In this document: piece by piece, positions 1-5,408 of the stretch
How the letters are laid out: the number at the start of each line of letters is the position of its first letter
Position numbering within the stretch: position 1 is the stretch's first letter
Made by a program: the position numbers and the translations under genes
From: Rhodospirillaceae bacterium
Lineage (GTDB): Bacteria > Pseudomonadota > Alphaproteobacteria > Rhodospirillales > 2-02-FULL-58-16
DNA: 5,505 nucleotides
Direction: 5' to 3'
Assembly: GCA_013349695.1 (NCBI GenBank)
Contig: DUZD01000237.1
Coordinates: 1-5,505 of the forward strand
The notes under the pieces: model-generated
Seen by the model: the letters and a program-made list of their open reading frames with translations, nothing else
What the model was told of the DNA's origin: nothing
Databases searched by the model: none

Positions 1-49
1 CACCAAAATCATACGGCATTTCAATAGGTTAATCTACGCTCACCGTTAA

Positions 50-69
50 ATTCGCGACGCGTCGTGAAT
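50..69. repeat. Near-perfect 20-bp palindrome
   Basis: The central ten bases CGACGCGTCG (55-64) form a perfect palindrome. It extends outward as ATTC on the left and GAAT on the right, with a single mismatched pair (G54 against T65), so 18 of 20 bases are symmetric. It lies about 45 bp before the truncated OLD-like frame. It could be an operator, a recombination or attachment site, or chance. No coding frame in positions 1-112 looks like a recognisable protein. Confidence 0.5.
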
Positions 70-112
70 AATTCGGGCTAACAGACCCTTAATAAGTCAA
101 ACTTTTTGCAGG

Positions 113-874
113 TTGGTATTAGTGAAGATCGACGACCGCAGTCGCCGCATCCCAACGGGAACAAAGGTTCGTGAGGATGTTCTAAGCGTCGATCGTGACT
201 CCGTTTTTCCGCTGCAAGGAGCGCTCGGATATGCCATCACCCAGACGCTCTTCATCGGAAAGCACACCATCCTTGTCGAAGGTCCGTCAGATATCCTTTA
301 CATGAAGGCTCTTTCTGCTGAGCTTCTGCGACGCGGGCGAACCGGGCTTGATCCCCAGTGGGTTATTTGCCCATCTGGAGGCTTGGACAAAATTCAAGCA
401 TTTGTATCGCTTTTTGCTGGCAACGACCTTGACGTCATTGCGCTTTCGGATTTTTCCAGGAAGGATCGTAATAAGTTAGAGGCCTTGCGCCGTAGCCAAG
501 TCCTAAAATCTGGTGGGTTGCTGACGATTGCGGATTTCGTGGACCAGGATGAAGCAGATATCGAAGACCTGATCGACCCAGCGCTTTTCTGCACGATCGT
601 GAACACGGCTTACGAACTGCCTGAAGATCATGCCCTTGACACCACAAAACTATCAGCGGCGAATGAAAACACCGAACGCCAAGTGAAAAAGGCCGAGGCC
701 TTTTTTAATGTCCTGCCAAATAAAAGGCCCGTATTCGATCACTTCCTACCAGCCTCCTGGTTGATATCAAACCCGAGCACGCTTAACGGTGAAAAGACAG
801 CAGTCACAAGCACTTTAGATCGAGCGGAGAAGCTTTTCGAGGCGCTCAACAGCCTGAAAGGCGATATAGATTAA
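113..874 (+). CDS. N-terminally truncated OLD-family endonuclease (Toprim domain only), probable gene remnant
   Basis: OLD-family proteins join an N-terminal ABC-type ATPase to a C-terminal Toprim nuclease; many act in phage defence or DNA processing, and full proteins usually exceed 550 residues. Here only 253 residues remain. Similarity starts almost at residue 1 (VLVKIDDRS, GTKVREDVLSVDRDS), which in full-length relatives follows the ATPase core. Walker A, Walker B and signature motifs are absent. The Toprim glutamate motif is clear (ILVEGPSD, E56 and D60), followed by PSGGLDKI (87-94) and the second acidic motif ALSDFS (110-115), where a classical DxD would have Asp rather than Ser115. 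EADIEDLIDP (about 147-156) is also typical. The frame is open back to a TGA at 65-67 with no homologous upstream sequence. The TTG at 113 has no spaced ribosome site; GTG at 122, nine bases after AGG (110-112), is a better start. The gene is AT-richer than its neighbours, which suggests transfer followed by deletion. The identity of the Toprim region is fairly sure; whether it is expressed is unknown. Confidence 0.8.
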   Translation: MVLVKIDDRSRRIPTGTKVREDVLSVDRDSVFPLQGALGYAITQTLFIGKHTILVEGPSDILYMKALSAELLRRGRTGLDPQWVICPSGGLDKIQAFVSLFAGNDLDVIALSDFSRKDRNKLEALRRSQVLKSGGLLTIADFVDQDEADIEDLIDPALFCTIVNTAYELPEDHALDTTKLSAANENTERQVKKAEAFFNVLPNKRPVFDHFLPASWLISNPSTLNGEKTAVTSTLDRAEKLFEALNSLKGDID

Positions 875-898
875 CTCTCATGGCGCGAGTGTGGTATC

Positions 899-934
899 CC
901 GTTACGGTCGTTAGGGTTACGGTGGGTTACGGTG
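899..934. repeat. Short GTTACGG repeat array with a perfect tandem 10-mer
   Basis: GGTTACGGTG occurs twice in direct tandem (915-924 and 925-934). A related copy, CGTTACGGTC, lies at 900-909, inside the small palindrome CCGTTACGG (899-907). The second tandem unit contains the stop codon (complement of 927-929) of the RAYT remnant. The array is therefore the junction between that remnant and the 3' flank, and could be an element boundary or slippage-prone tail. Confidence 0.75.
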
Positions 935-1196
935 ACAGTTTATTTTTCTTCCCACCAGACCCCTTCGCTTGCGGCCCTCTTTTACCAGGGCGAACGGTGC
1001 GTCCAAGCCTTTGCTCGATCTCTTCCCGCCATTCAGACGTTCCAATGGGACGGCCAATGGTTTCCGCTTTGCGGATTTCTTGGATCATGCCTTCATCTTC
1101 GCTACCGTTAAGTAAGGCCGTAAAATCAGGGTAACGCTCAAGCACCGGCGCGACGGTGACCAAAGGGTTGTCTTTTCCCGCTAAACTGTCCAACAA
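927..1196 (-). pseudogene. C-terminal fragment of a REP-associated tyrosine transposase (RAYT, Y1/IS200-like superfamily)
   Basis: RAYTs are single-copy Y1 HUH transposases linked to dispersal of REP palindromes. Only the last 89 residues are present. They match the family's C-terminal tail as I know it: LAGKD, LVTVAPVLERYPDF, an acidic EDEGMIQEIRKAE segment, the hallmark TIGRPIGTSEW (about 46-56), then a basic EEIEQRLGRTVRPGKRGP stretch. The HUH motif and the catalytic tyrosine, which lie N-terminal to this part, are missing. The upstream frame meets a TGA at 1209-1211, so the gene is 5'-truncated and cannot transpose. The break falls just past the SDR gene's stop codon (18 bp gap). A Shine-Dalgarno-like AGGTGG lies seven bases before TTG 1196, so the fragment might still be translated as a passenger of the SDR transcript. 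The overlapping + strand open frame at 880-1134 is an antisense shadow. The family call is by remembered motifs. Confidence 0.75.
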
Positions 1197-1214
1197 TGCG
1201 AGACCACCTCACTC

Positions 1215-1955
1215 CTAAAAAAGATGCTGGCCGCCGGTGACCCAGACCTCGTTACCGGTGACGTAGCCGGCATCCTCGGAACAGAGATAGAAGATGGTGT
1301 TCGCCACGTCCTCGGGTTGGCCCATGCGGTCGAGGGGGATGCGCGGAATCAGCGCCTCGTATTCGGGTTGAATCATGGCGGTTTCAATCTCGCCGGGGGC
1401 AACGGCGTTGACGCGCACGTCGAGCGACGCGAATTCGTTGGCCATTTCCCGAGTCAGCGCCGACAAGGCCGCCTTGGAGATCGAATAAGCCGATCCGGCG
1501 AAAGGATGAATCGAATGGCCGGCAATGGAGGTGATGTTGACGATGGCGCCTTTGCCCCTGCGCAGGGCCGCGGCAAAGCCCCGGGACAATTTCAGGGCGG
1601 CGAAGAAATTCAATTCGAAGACATCCCGCCAAGCTTCGAGATCGCCGTTGAGACAGCCCAGACGTTCCTGGAACGGCGCTTTCGGCGACATCCCGGCGTT
1701 GTTGACGAGCCCATGCAAGGGCTGTTCGGCAAGGGCCTCGTTTACCGTTTCGACAAAATTTTCGAGGCTGTTGGCGTCGGCAAGGTCGGTGGGAACATGA
1801 AGGGTCCAGTTGGGGTCGCGCTTGCATTCGGGCGGCATGTCCTGGCGCGAACAGGTGATGACACGCCAGCCCCTTTCCAGGAAGCAGAGGGCGGTGGCGT
1901 GACCGATGCCACGGCTGGCGCCGGTGACGATGACGATTTTGCGGCCTGTTTCCAT
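1215..1955 (-). CDS. SDR family NAD(P)-dependent oxidoreductase (FabG-like)
   Basis: This is a classical short-chain dehydrogenase/reductase, a cytosolic enzyme interconverting alcohol and carbonyl groups with NAD(P)(H); the substrate cannot be read from sequence. From ATG 1955 the protein has 246 residues, normal for the family. Visible motifs are TGASRGIG (11-18, dinucleotide binding), Ser36-Arg37 after strand 2 (favours NADPH), DLAD (57-60), NNAG (85-88), Asn116, the catalytic Ser143, Tyr157 and Lys161 (YSISK), and VNAVAPGEIETAM, with the usual VTGNEVWVTGG end. The tetrad Asn-Ser-Tyr-Lys is complete, so the enzyme should be active. An in-frame TTG at 2027 would add 24 residues (MARKSPFQ...), but this would place an unusual tail before the Rossmann strand. 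ATG 1955 has an AGGA just upstream, though very close. The gene ends TAG at 1215-1217, directly at the RAYT remnant. It is divergent from the SRAP gene with about 155 bp between starts. FabG-type 3-oxoacyl reductase is possible, but no fatty-acid genes flank it. Confidence 0.93.
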   Translation of the reverse strand: METGRKIVIVTGASRGIGHATALCFLERGWRVITCSRQDMPPECKRDPNWTLHVPTDLADANSLENFVETVNEALAEQPLHGLVNNAGMSPKAPFQERLGCLNGDLEAWRDVFELNFFAALKLSRGFAAALRRGKGAIVNITSIAGHSIHPFAGSAYSISKAALSALTREMANEFASLDVRVNAVAPGEIETAMIQPEYEALIPRIPLDRMGQPEDVANTIFYLCSEDAGYVTGNEVWVTGGQHLF

Positions 1956-2078
1956 TTCCTGGACGTTAGGACATATAAAGACGCGATTCCAGTCCTCGAC
2001 AGGCTGGAAAGGTGATTTCCTCGCCAATGCCGAGCAATGTGGATGGTGAGCCCGACCATCCTCGCCGCCGCCGCGGGT

Positions 2079-2105
2079 TTCTTGGTATCTTCTTGGTATA
2101 ATACC
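2079..2105. repeat. Direct repeat plus palindrome in the SDR-SRAP divergent promoter region
   Basis: TTCTTGGTAT occurs at 2079-2088 and again at 2090-2099, an 11-bp period that puts both copies on nearly the same face of the helix. The second copy merges into the perfect inverted repeat GGTAT-A-ATACC (2095-2105), which contains the predicted -10 hexamer. A protein bound to either element would block or reshape the SRAP promoter and could also affect the divergent SDR gene. This is a candidate operator; no regulator is identified. Confidence 0.6.
2094..2102 (+). promoter_or_regulatory. Extended -10 promoter of the SRAP gene (probable leaderless start)
   Basis: TGGTATAAT fits the extended -10 pattern TGnTATAAT exactly, with a consensus hexamer at 2097-2102. 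No good -35 box is seen about 17 bp upstream, which is usual for extended -10 promoters. Initiation is expected six to eight bases after the hexamer, near 2108-2111, while the ATG is at 2111. The transcript would thus carry essentially no 5' leader and no ribosome binding site. Confidence 0.6.
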
Positions 2106-2110
2106 GTTTC

Positions 2111-2707
2111 ATGTGCGGCCGATACGAAATCGACGTCCAGCCGGAAAAATTGGTCGGCCGGTTCAAGCTTTCCGGCTCGCCGCCGGAATCGCGCGGATGC
2201 CAAATCCGCCCCGGCAACCGGGCCTTGGTCATTAATGCCGACAGACAACCGCTGCTCCGGAGCTGGGGGCTGCGTGTCTCTTGGAACAACCAACCCTTGA
2301 TCAACGCCCGCGCCGAAACCCTGGCCGGCAAAAAGAGTTTCCGGCCCTGGCTCGAAAACCGTTGCCTGGTCCCGGCCTCGGCCTATTTTGAATGGCGGAA
2401 GGAAGGCAAGGCCAAGCTCAAGAACCGCATCGGCCGCAAGGACGGCGAACCGATCGCCTTCGCCGGGCTCATGGACCGGGAAAATTTCACCATTATCACT
2501 TGCCGGCCCGTTCCGGCCATCGCCCGAATTCACAACCGCATGCCGGTGATCCTCAAGCCGCGAGCCGAGGGCATGTGGCTGGACGGAACGCTTGCTTTCG
2601 GCGAAGCGGCGGCGTTCCTCGTTCCCTTTGACGACTCCCCCCTCAAGGCGGAGGAAGAGGTTGCCACGGGATATCAACCGGACCTGTTTCGCCAAACCCG
2701 GCCTTAA
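2111..2707 (+). CDS. SOS response-associated peptidase (SRAP), YedK/HMCES family
   Basis: SRAP proteins shield abasic sites in single-stranded DNA by forming a thiazolidine crosslink through Cys2 once the initiator methionine is removed. The 198-residue protein is in the usual range, slightly shorter than E. coli YedK (about 222). It starts MCGRY with the essential Cys2, which fixes the start codon. Other conserved parts are INARAET (64-70, with Asn65, Arg67 and Glu69), CLVPASAYFEW (85-95, Glu94 as the likely active-site acid) and IHNRMPVIL (140-148, His141 the likely catalytic histidine). The segment usually reading like NIAPT or NVAPG is here CQIRPG (30-35), a small deviation. The C-terminus is the compact form, without the long YedK tail. 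The gene stands alone on the + strand: it is divergent from the SDR and converges on the Usp gene 7 bp after its stop. An extended -10 promoter sits directly before the ATG. No LexA-type box was recognised, so SOS control is unproven. Confidence 0.95.
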   Translation: MCGRYEIDVQPEKLVGRFKLSGSPPESRGCQIRPGNRALVINADRQPLLRSWGLRVSWNNQPLINARAETLAGKKSFRPWLENRCLVPASAYFEWRKEGKAKLKNRIGRKDGEPIAFAGLMDRENFTIITCRPVPAIARIHNRMPVILKPRAEGMWLDGTLAFGEAAAFLVPFDDSPLKAEEEVATGYQPDLFRQTRP

Positions 2708-2714
2708 GCGCCGT

Positions 2715-3566
2715 TCAGTGTGCCATCAGCAACGGCAATTCCGCCGTCTCCAAGACATGCCGGGTGACGCCGCCGAGGATCAACTGGCGCATGCGCGAGT
2801 GGTGATACCCGCCCATAACCAACAGGTCGGCGCCAGAGTTCGAAGCTTCCCCGAGCAACGCTTCCGGCACCAACTGGCGCTCGGGAGAAAAAGCCCGAAT
2901 CTCGGCGGCAACGCCGTGCCAAGCCAGATAAGCGGCCAGCTCGTCGGCAGTCGAAAGCGGGGTATTGTCGGTTTCGGCGGTCAGGATAATCACCGCCTCG
3001 GAACGGGTCAGAAAGGGGATGGCGTTGGCGACGGCACGAGAGGCCTCGGCGCTGCCGTTCCAGGCAATGGCAATCTTTCGCCCCAGGGAAGAAGGCGCCA
3101 GCGGAGGCGCCACCATGACCCGACGGCCGGTTTCGAAAAGCGCGGCGTGCAAGATCATCCTGACGGAAGGTTCCGCCTCGGGCGTCGGCCGTCCGACGAC
3201 GATCAAGTCAGCCAGACGCCCGCGCCGGATTATGGTCTCGTAATAGTGCCCCGTTTCCTCGATCCAGGCCGCCGAAACTTCCTCCTGTCCGCCAGGACCA
3301 TCCCTCGAAGGGATGCCGTAACGGGAGCAAAGATCATCGAAAATACCGTGCGCCTTGGCGGCGCGGTCCGCCGATTCCTTGCTCTGCTGAGCAGCCATTT
3401 TCTTGATCGTGGCCTCCGACATGACCATGAACAGCTCGGGATCGACGTGTAAACTAAGGACCTGAATATGGGCCCCCACATCACGGCCGACCGCAAAAGC
3501 GGTTTGCAAGGCCGATTTCGACGCATTGCCGCCGTCGAATAGCACTAATATCGTTCTGATCGACAT
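2715..3566 (-). CDS. Tandem-domain universal stress protein (UspA family)
   Basis: The 283-residue cytosolic protein carries two Usp folds, the usual size of tandem-domain Usps. Domain 1 (about 1-150) opens IRTILVLFDGG with an Asp at the nucleotide-binding strand end and closes ADLIVVGRPTPE...RVMVAPP; it lacks the G-2x-G-9x-G(S/T) ATP loop and is probably degenerate. Domain 2 (about 160-283) opens RKIAIAWNGSAEASRAV and ends ADLLVMGGYHHSRMR, then LILGGVTRHVL and LPLLMAH. This follows the ATP-binding pattern except that the second glycine of the loop is His (GYHH). Family members help survival under hypoxia, starvation or oxidative stress through poorly defined binding roles. The ATG at 3566 has only a weak purine stretch (GGGG) in front. 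The fused APH/kinase gene lies 108 bp upstream on the same strand. The 3' end faces the SRAP stop across 7 bp, with no room for separate terminators. Confidence 0.95.
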   Translation of the reverse strand: MSIRTILVLFDGGNASKSALQTAFAVGRDVGAHIQVLSLHVDPELFMVMSEATIKKMAAQQSKESADRAAKAHGIFDDLCSRYGIPSRDGPGGQEEVSAAWIEETGHYYETIIRRGRLADLIVVGRPTPEAEPSVRMILHAALFETGRRVMVAPPLAPSSLGRKIAIAWNGSAEASRAVANAIPFLTRSEAVIILTAETDNTPLSTADELAAYLAWHGVAAEIRAFSPERQLVPEALLGEASNSGADLLVMGGYHHSRMRQLILGGVTRHVLETAELPLLMAH

Positions 3567-3582
3567 TCACGGCCCCGTTTGC

Positions 3583-3628
3583 CCGAGACGTCAATTCCCA
3601 GAATAACCAGAATAACAGGAAGTCTCGG
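3583..3628. promoter_or_regulatory. Inverted repeat with internal tandem repeat upstream of the Usp gene
   Basis: In the 108-bp gap between the kinase and Usp genes, CCGAGAC (3583-3589) and GTCTCGG (3622-3628) form perfect 7-bp arms. Between them lies a near-exact 9-bp tandem: AGAATAACC (3600-3608) and AGAATAACA (3609-3617). Read on the - strand, the tandem gives two TTATTCT blocks that could serve as weak -10 elements for a private Usp promoter. It could instead be an mRNA hairpin or operator in an operon transcript. The function is inferred only from position. Confidence 0.35.
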
Positions 3629-3674
3629 TCCCCGGAATAGAAGGTCATCATAGGGATTGGGAACCAAGGACCGC

Positions 3675-5213
3675 TCAAGGAGCGAGCAAGCGAAGTCCTT
3701 GCGATAAGGTATCCTCTCTCGGACCCGAGCTGTCGATCCTGGGCCAAGTCAGGGGCCCTAAATCATAGGCGAGTTGTTGGCGGACCACTTCGGCGGTCGC
3801 GTCGGAAACGTTTTGGCGGCGGTCGCGGATGCGTTGTTCCATGATTTCTCGCGGCGCCTCCAACCAAATACCTTGAAAAGGAACCCGCGCCTCGGCCGCC
3901 ACCGCCTCGATGGCTTGGCGCTGCTCGAGCTTGGCGAAGACGGCGTCGGCGACGACCGAATAGCCAGCATCCAAGGCCGTCCGCGCCTCTTCATAAAGTT
4001 CCCGGTAGGTGCGTTCGGTCATCTCCTCCGAATAGCCTTCCGCCCCCAAGCGGGCCAGCAAAGGGACACCGGCCAGACGTTTGCGCAAGACATCGCTGCG
4101 CGCCAGCCGAGCCCCCGGCGGCGCTCCCATGCAGGGGGCCAGTTCCCGGCCCAGGCGGGACTTGCCGCTGCCCGACAGGCCGCCGACAGCGACGACACGG
4201 GCCGGCGGCGGCGAAATGTAGGCCAAGGCCATGCTCAGGTAGGATCGGGCCTCCTGGCGCCTCCCTTCGCCATCGCCGCCGTCATCGAGAGTCGCCGTCA
4301 TGGCGGCGTTGACGTGGGAGCGGATGGCGGCCCGAATCGCCAGGAACAAAGGCATCGCCTTGAGACCGCCGGTATCCGCGGTAATATCCAGATAACGGTT
4401 GAGGACAATGTTGGCGAGGCGCCTCAAATCCCTATGGTCCAGATCCATCAGCAGGAACGCCAGGTCATAAAGCACATCGATATTGGACAGCGTCTCATTG
4501 AACTCAATGGCGTCGAACAGGGTCGGCTCGCCGCCGTACATGCAAATGTTGCGAAGGTGCAGGTCGCCGTGACAATGCCTGACGAATCCCGCCGCCCGCC
4601 GGGCCTCTAGAAACCGGGCCATGTCGTCGAGAAGACGGCGGCATTCGCCGTTCAGCCGGTCAACTTCGGCGGGATCAAGCCCGCCTTCGGCGAATTCGTC
4701 GAAAGTCTCGGCGTTGCCGTCAATGATGGCGGCCATGCCGGACCGCCCGCCGTGATCGGCACGCTTTGCCGCCATCCCGTGCAACCGGGCGATAGCCTCG
4801 GCCAGGTTCTCCATGTCGTGGCGGTCGAGTTCGCCGCGCTGGGCCAAATGATCGAACAGTGTATCCTCGTCGAAACGCGCCATTTCCACCAGCCAGTCAA
4901 CCGGCTCGCCATCCCCTTGCAAGTGCAAGGAGCCGTCACTGGCCCGTTTGATGGCGACGATTCCACGGTATAGGCCAGGCGCGGTGCGCCGGTTGATGGC
5001 GACCTCGGCCTCGCAGGCGGCACGGCGCCGGTCGGCGGTGGAAAAATCCAAATAGGGGAACTTAACCGCCCGCTTGAGTTTGAAGACCCTATCGTTGGTC
5101 AGGAAAATAATGGAAATATGAGTCTCAATGCGCGCCACATCATCGCCGCCGATGCCGAAAGCCCGGGCGCCGGACAGAAACTTTATGACTTCGCTTTGAT
5201 CCTCGACGATCAC
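3675..5213 (-). CDS. Fusion of APH-like phosphotransferase domain and P-loop kinase domain (COG2187-COG0645 type)
   Basis: This 512-residue cytosolic protein has two kinase-like halves. Residues about 1-330 resemble aminoglycoside phosphotransferase/choline-kinase folds: VFKLKRAVKFPYLDFS (43-58, with the likely ATP-site lysine), a catalytic loop HGDLHLRN (215-222, Asp217 and Asn222), and FDAIEF (233-238, metal-binding Asp234). Residues about 338-512 form a P-loop kinase with Walker A GLSGSGKS (345-352), SDVLRKRLAG, and an arginine-rich lid-like region RIRDRRQ. Both active sites look intact; the substrate is unknown and antibiotic resistance should not be assumed. The length matches M. tuberculosis Rv2004c (about 500 residues), which sits beside a Usp gene in the DosR regulon; here too a Usp gene follows on the same strand. 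The GTG at 5213 fits where homologs begin but has no close ribosome site. A strong one lies about 30 bases upstream, before a small frame ending on this GTG, which suggests translational coupling or a frameshift at the start. The end is TGA at 3675-3677. Confidence 0.93.
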   Translation of the reverse strand: MIVEDQSEVIKFLSGARAFGIGGDDVARIETHISIIFLTNDRVFKLKRAVKFPYLDFSTADRRRAACEAEVAINRRTAPGLYRGIVAIKRASDGSLHLQGDGEPVDWLVEMARFDEDTLFDHLAQRGELDRHDMENLAEAIARLHGMAAKRADHGGRSGMAAIIDGNAETFDEFAEGGLDPAEVDRLNGECRRLLDDMARFLEARRAAGFVRHCHGDLHLRNICMYGGEPTLFDAIEFNETLSNIDVLYDLAFLLMDLDHRDLRRLANIVLNRYLDITADTGGLKAMPLFLAIRAAIRSHVNAAMTATLDDGGDGEGRRQEARSYLSMALAYISPPPARVVAVGGLSGSGKSRLGRELAPCMGAPPGARLARSDVLRKRLAGVPLLARLGAEGYSEEMTERTYRELYEEARTALDAGYSVVADAVFAKLEQRQAIEAVAAEARVPFQGIWLEAPREIMEQRIRDRRQNVSDATAEVVRQQLAYDLGPLTWPRIDSSGPREDTLSQGLRLLAP

Positions 5214-5236
5214 CGTGAACGGGGCTTCATTGCCAT
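5210..5236 (-). CDS. Possible 8-codon leader peptide overlapping the kinase-fusion start
   Basis: On the - strand an ATG at 5236 opens the frame MAMKPRSR and stops at TGA (5210-5212). The start is preceded by a strong Shine-Dalgarno GGAGG (5248-5244) with seven bases of spacing. The stop codon overlaps the GTG start (5213-5211) of the kinase fusion as GTGA, the classical geometry for translational coupling by reinitiation. Alternatively, one extra base in the CCCC run (near 5224-5227) would join this ATG to the kinase frame as MAMKPPFTVIVED, so a sequencing error or recent frameshift is also possible. There is no homology support for so short a peptide. Confidence 0.35.
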   Translation of the reverse strand: MAMKPRSR

Positions 5237-5240
5237 GCGC

Positions 5241-5249
5241 TCCCCTCCC
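5241..5249 (-). promoter_or_regulatory. Strong ribosome binding site ahead of the leader ATG
   Basis: Read on the - strand the bases are GGGAGGGGA, with the core GGAGG seven bases before the ATG at 5236. It is much better than anything near the annotated GTG of the kinase fusion (no SD within 5-12 bases). It is therefore the likely ribosome entry site for this transcript. Confidence 0.6.
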
Positions 5250-5302
5250 AAACCGTTCCTCCCATGTTTAGAGCCTATCCAAATAACTGGAGGCGGTTGT
5301 GA

Positions 5303-5397
5303 CGTCTCTCCTTGATCCGTGGCTAGGAGGATGGTGCGCCGTGATGCTGGCGCATCACAAGCAGCATCCGACGCCGGCCACGGGGCAAGGAGAGACG
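5303..5397. repeat. Large nested inverted repeat A (95 bp)
   Basis: The outer arms are perfect over 12 bp: CGTCTCTCCTTG (5303-5314) with CAAGGAGAGACG (5386-5397). After a 2x2 mismatch the pairing resumes over 7 bp, CCGTGGC (5317-5323) with GCCACGG (5377-5383). Inside lie GGATG (5329-5333) with CATCC (5365-5369), and a terminal stem GTGATGC (5341-5347) with GCATCAC (5352-5358) closing on the 4-base loop TGGC. As RNA or cruciform this would be one long, nearly continuous hairpin. No T-run follows, so it is not a simple terminator. Confidence 0.8.
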
Positions 5398-5408
5398 CCC
5401 GAAGGGTG

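Noticed and set aside
880..1134. + strand open frame of 84 codons right after the OLD-like remnant
   Set aside because: It is antisense to the RAYT tail, whose - strand reading has clear family motifs; the + product has no recognisable fold.
1224..2015. + strand open frame of 263 codons
   Set aside because: Exact antisense shadow of the SDR gene, caused by GC-rich codon structure; glycine-rich, motif-free product.
1956..2110. LexA-type SOS box before the SRAP gene
   Set aside because: No GTTC-N7-GTTC or CTGT-N8-ACAG pattern was found; the repeats present (TTCTTGGTAT, GGTATAATACC) do not match either.
1742..2695. - strand open frame of 317 codons spanning the SDR 5' end and the whole SRAP gene
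   Set aside because: It overlaps two genes with complete catalytic motifs in other frames; its translation resembles no protein family I know.
2592..3452. + strand open frame of 286 codons
   Set aside because: Antisense shadow of the Usp gene; arginine- and histidine-rich, low-information product.
3665..3701. CAAGGAC/GTCCTTG inverted repeat at the 3' end of the kinase fusion as an intrinsic terminator
   Set aside because: The 7-bp arms surround a 23-base loop, partly within coding sequence, and no T-run follows on the - strand; the downstream Usp gene is better explained as co-transcribed or separately promoted.
3774..4610. + strand open frame of 278 codons
   Set aside because: Antisense shadow of the kinase fusion, which carries intact HGDLH and Walker A motifs on the other strand.
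3675..5213. Aminoglycoside resistance gene
   Set aside because: The APH-like fold is fused to a P-loop kinase and matches the housekeeping/stress COG2187-COG0645 type, not the roughly 260-residue resistance enzymes.
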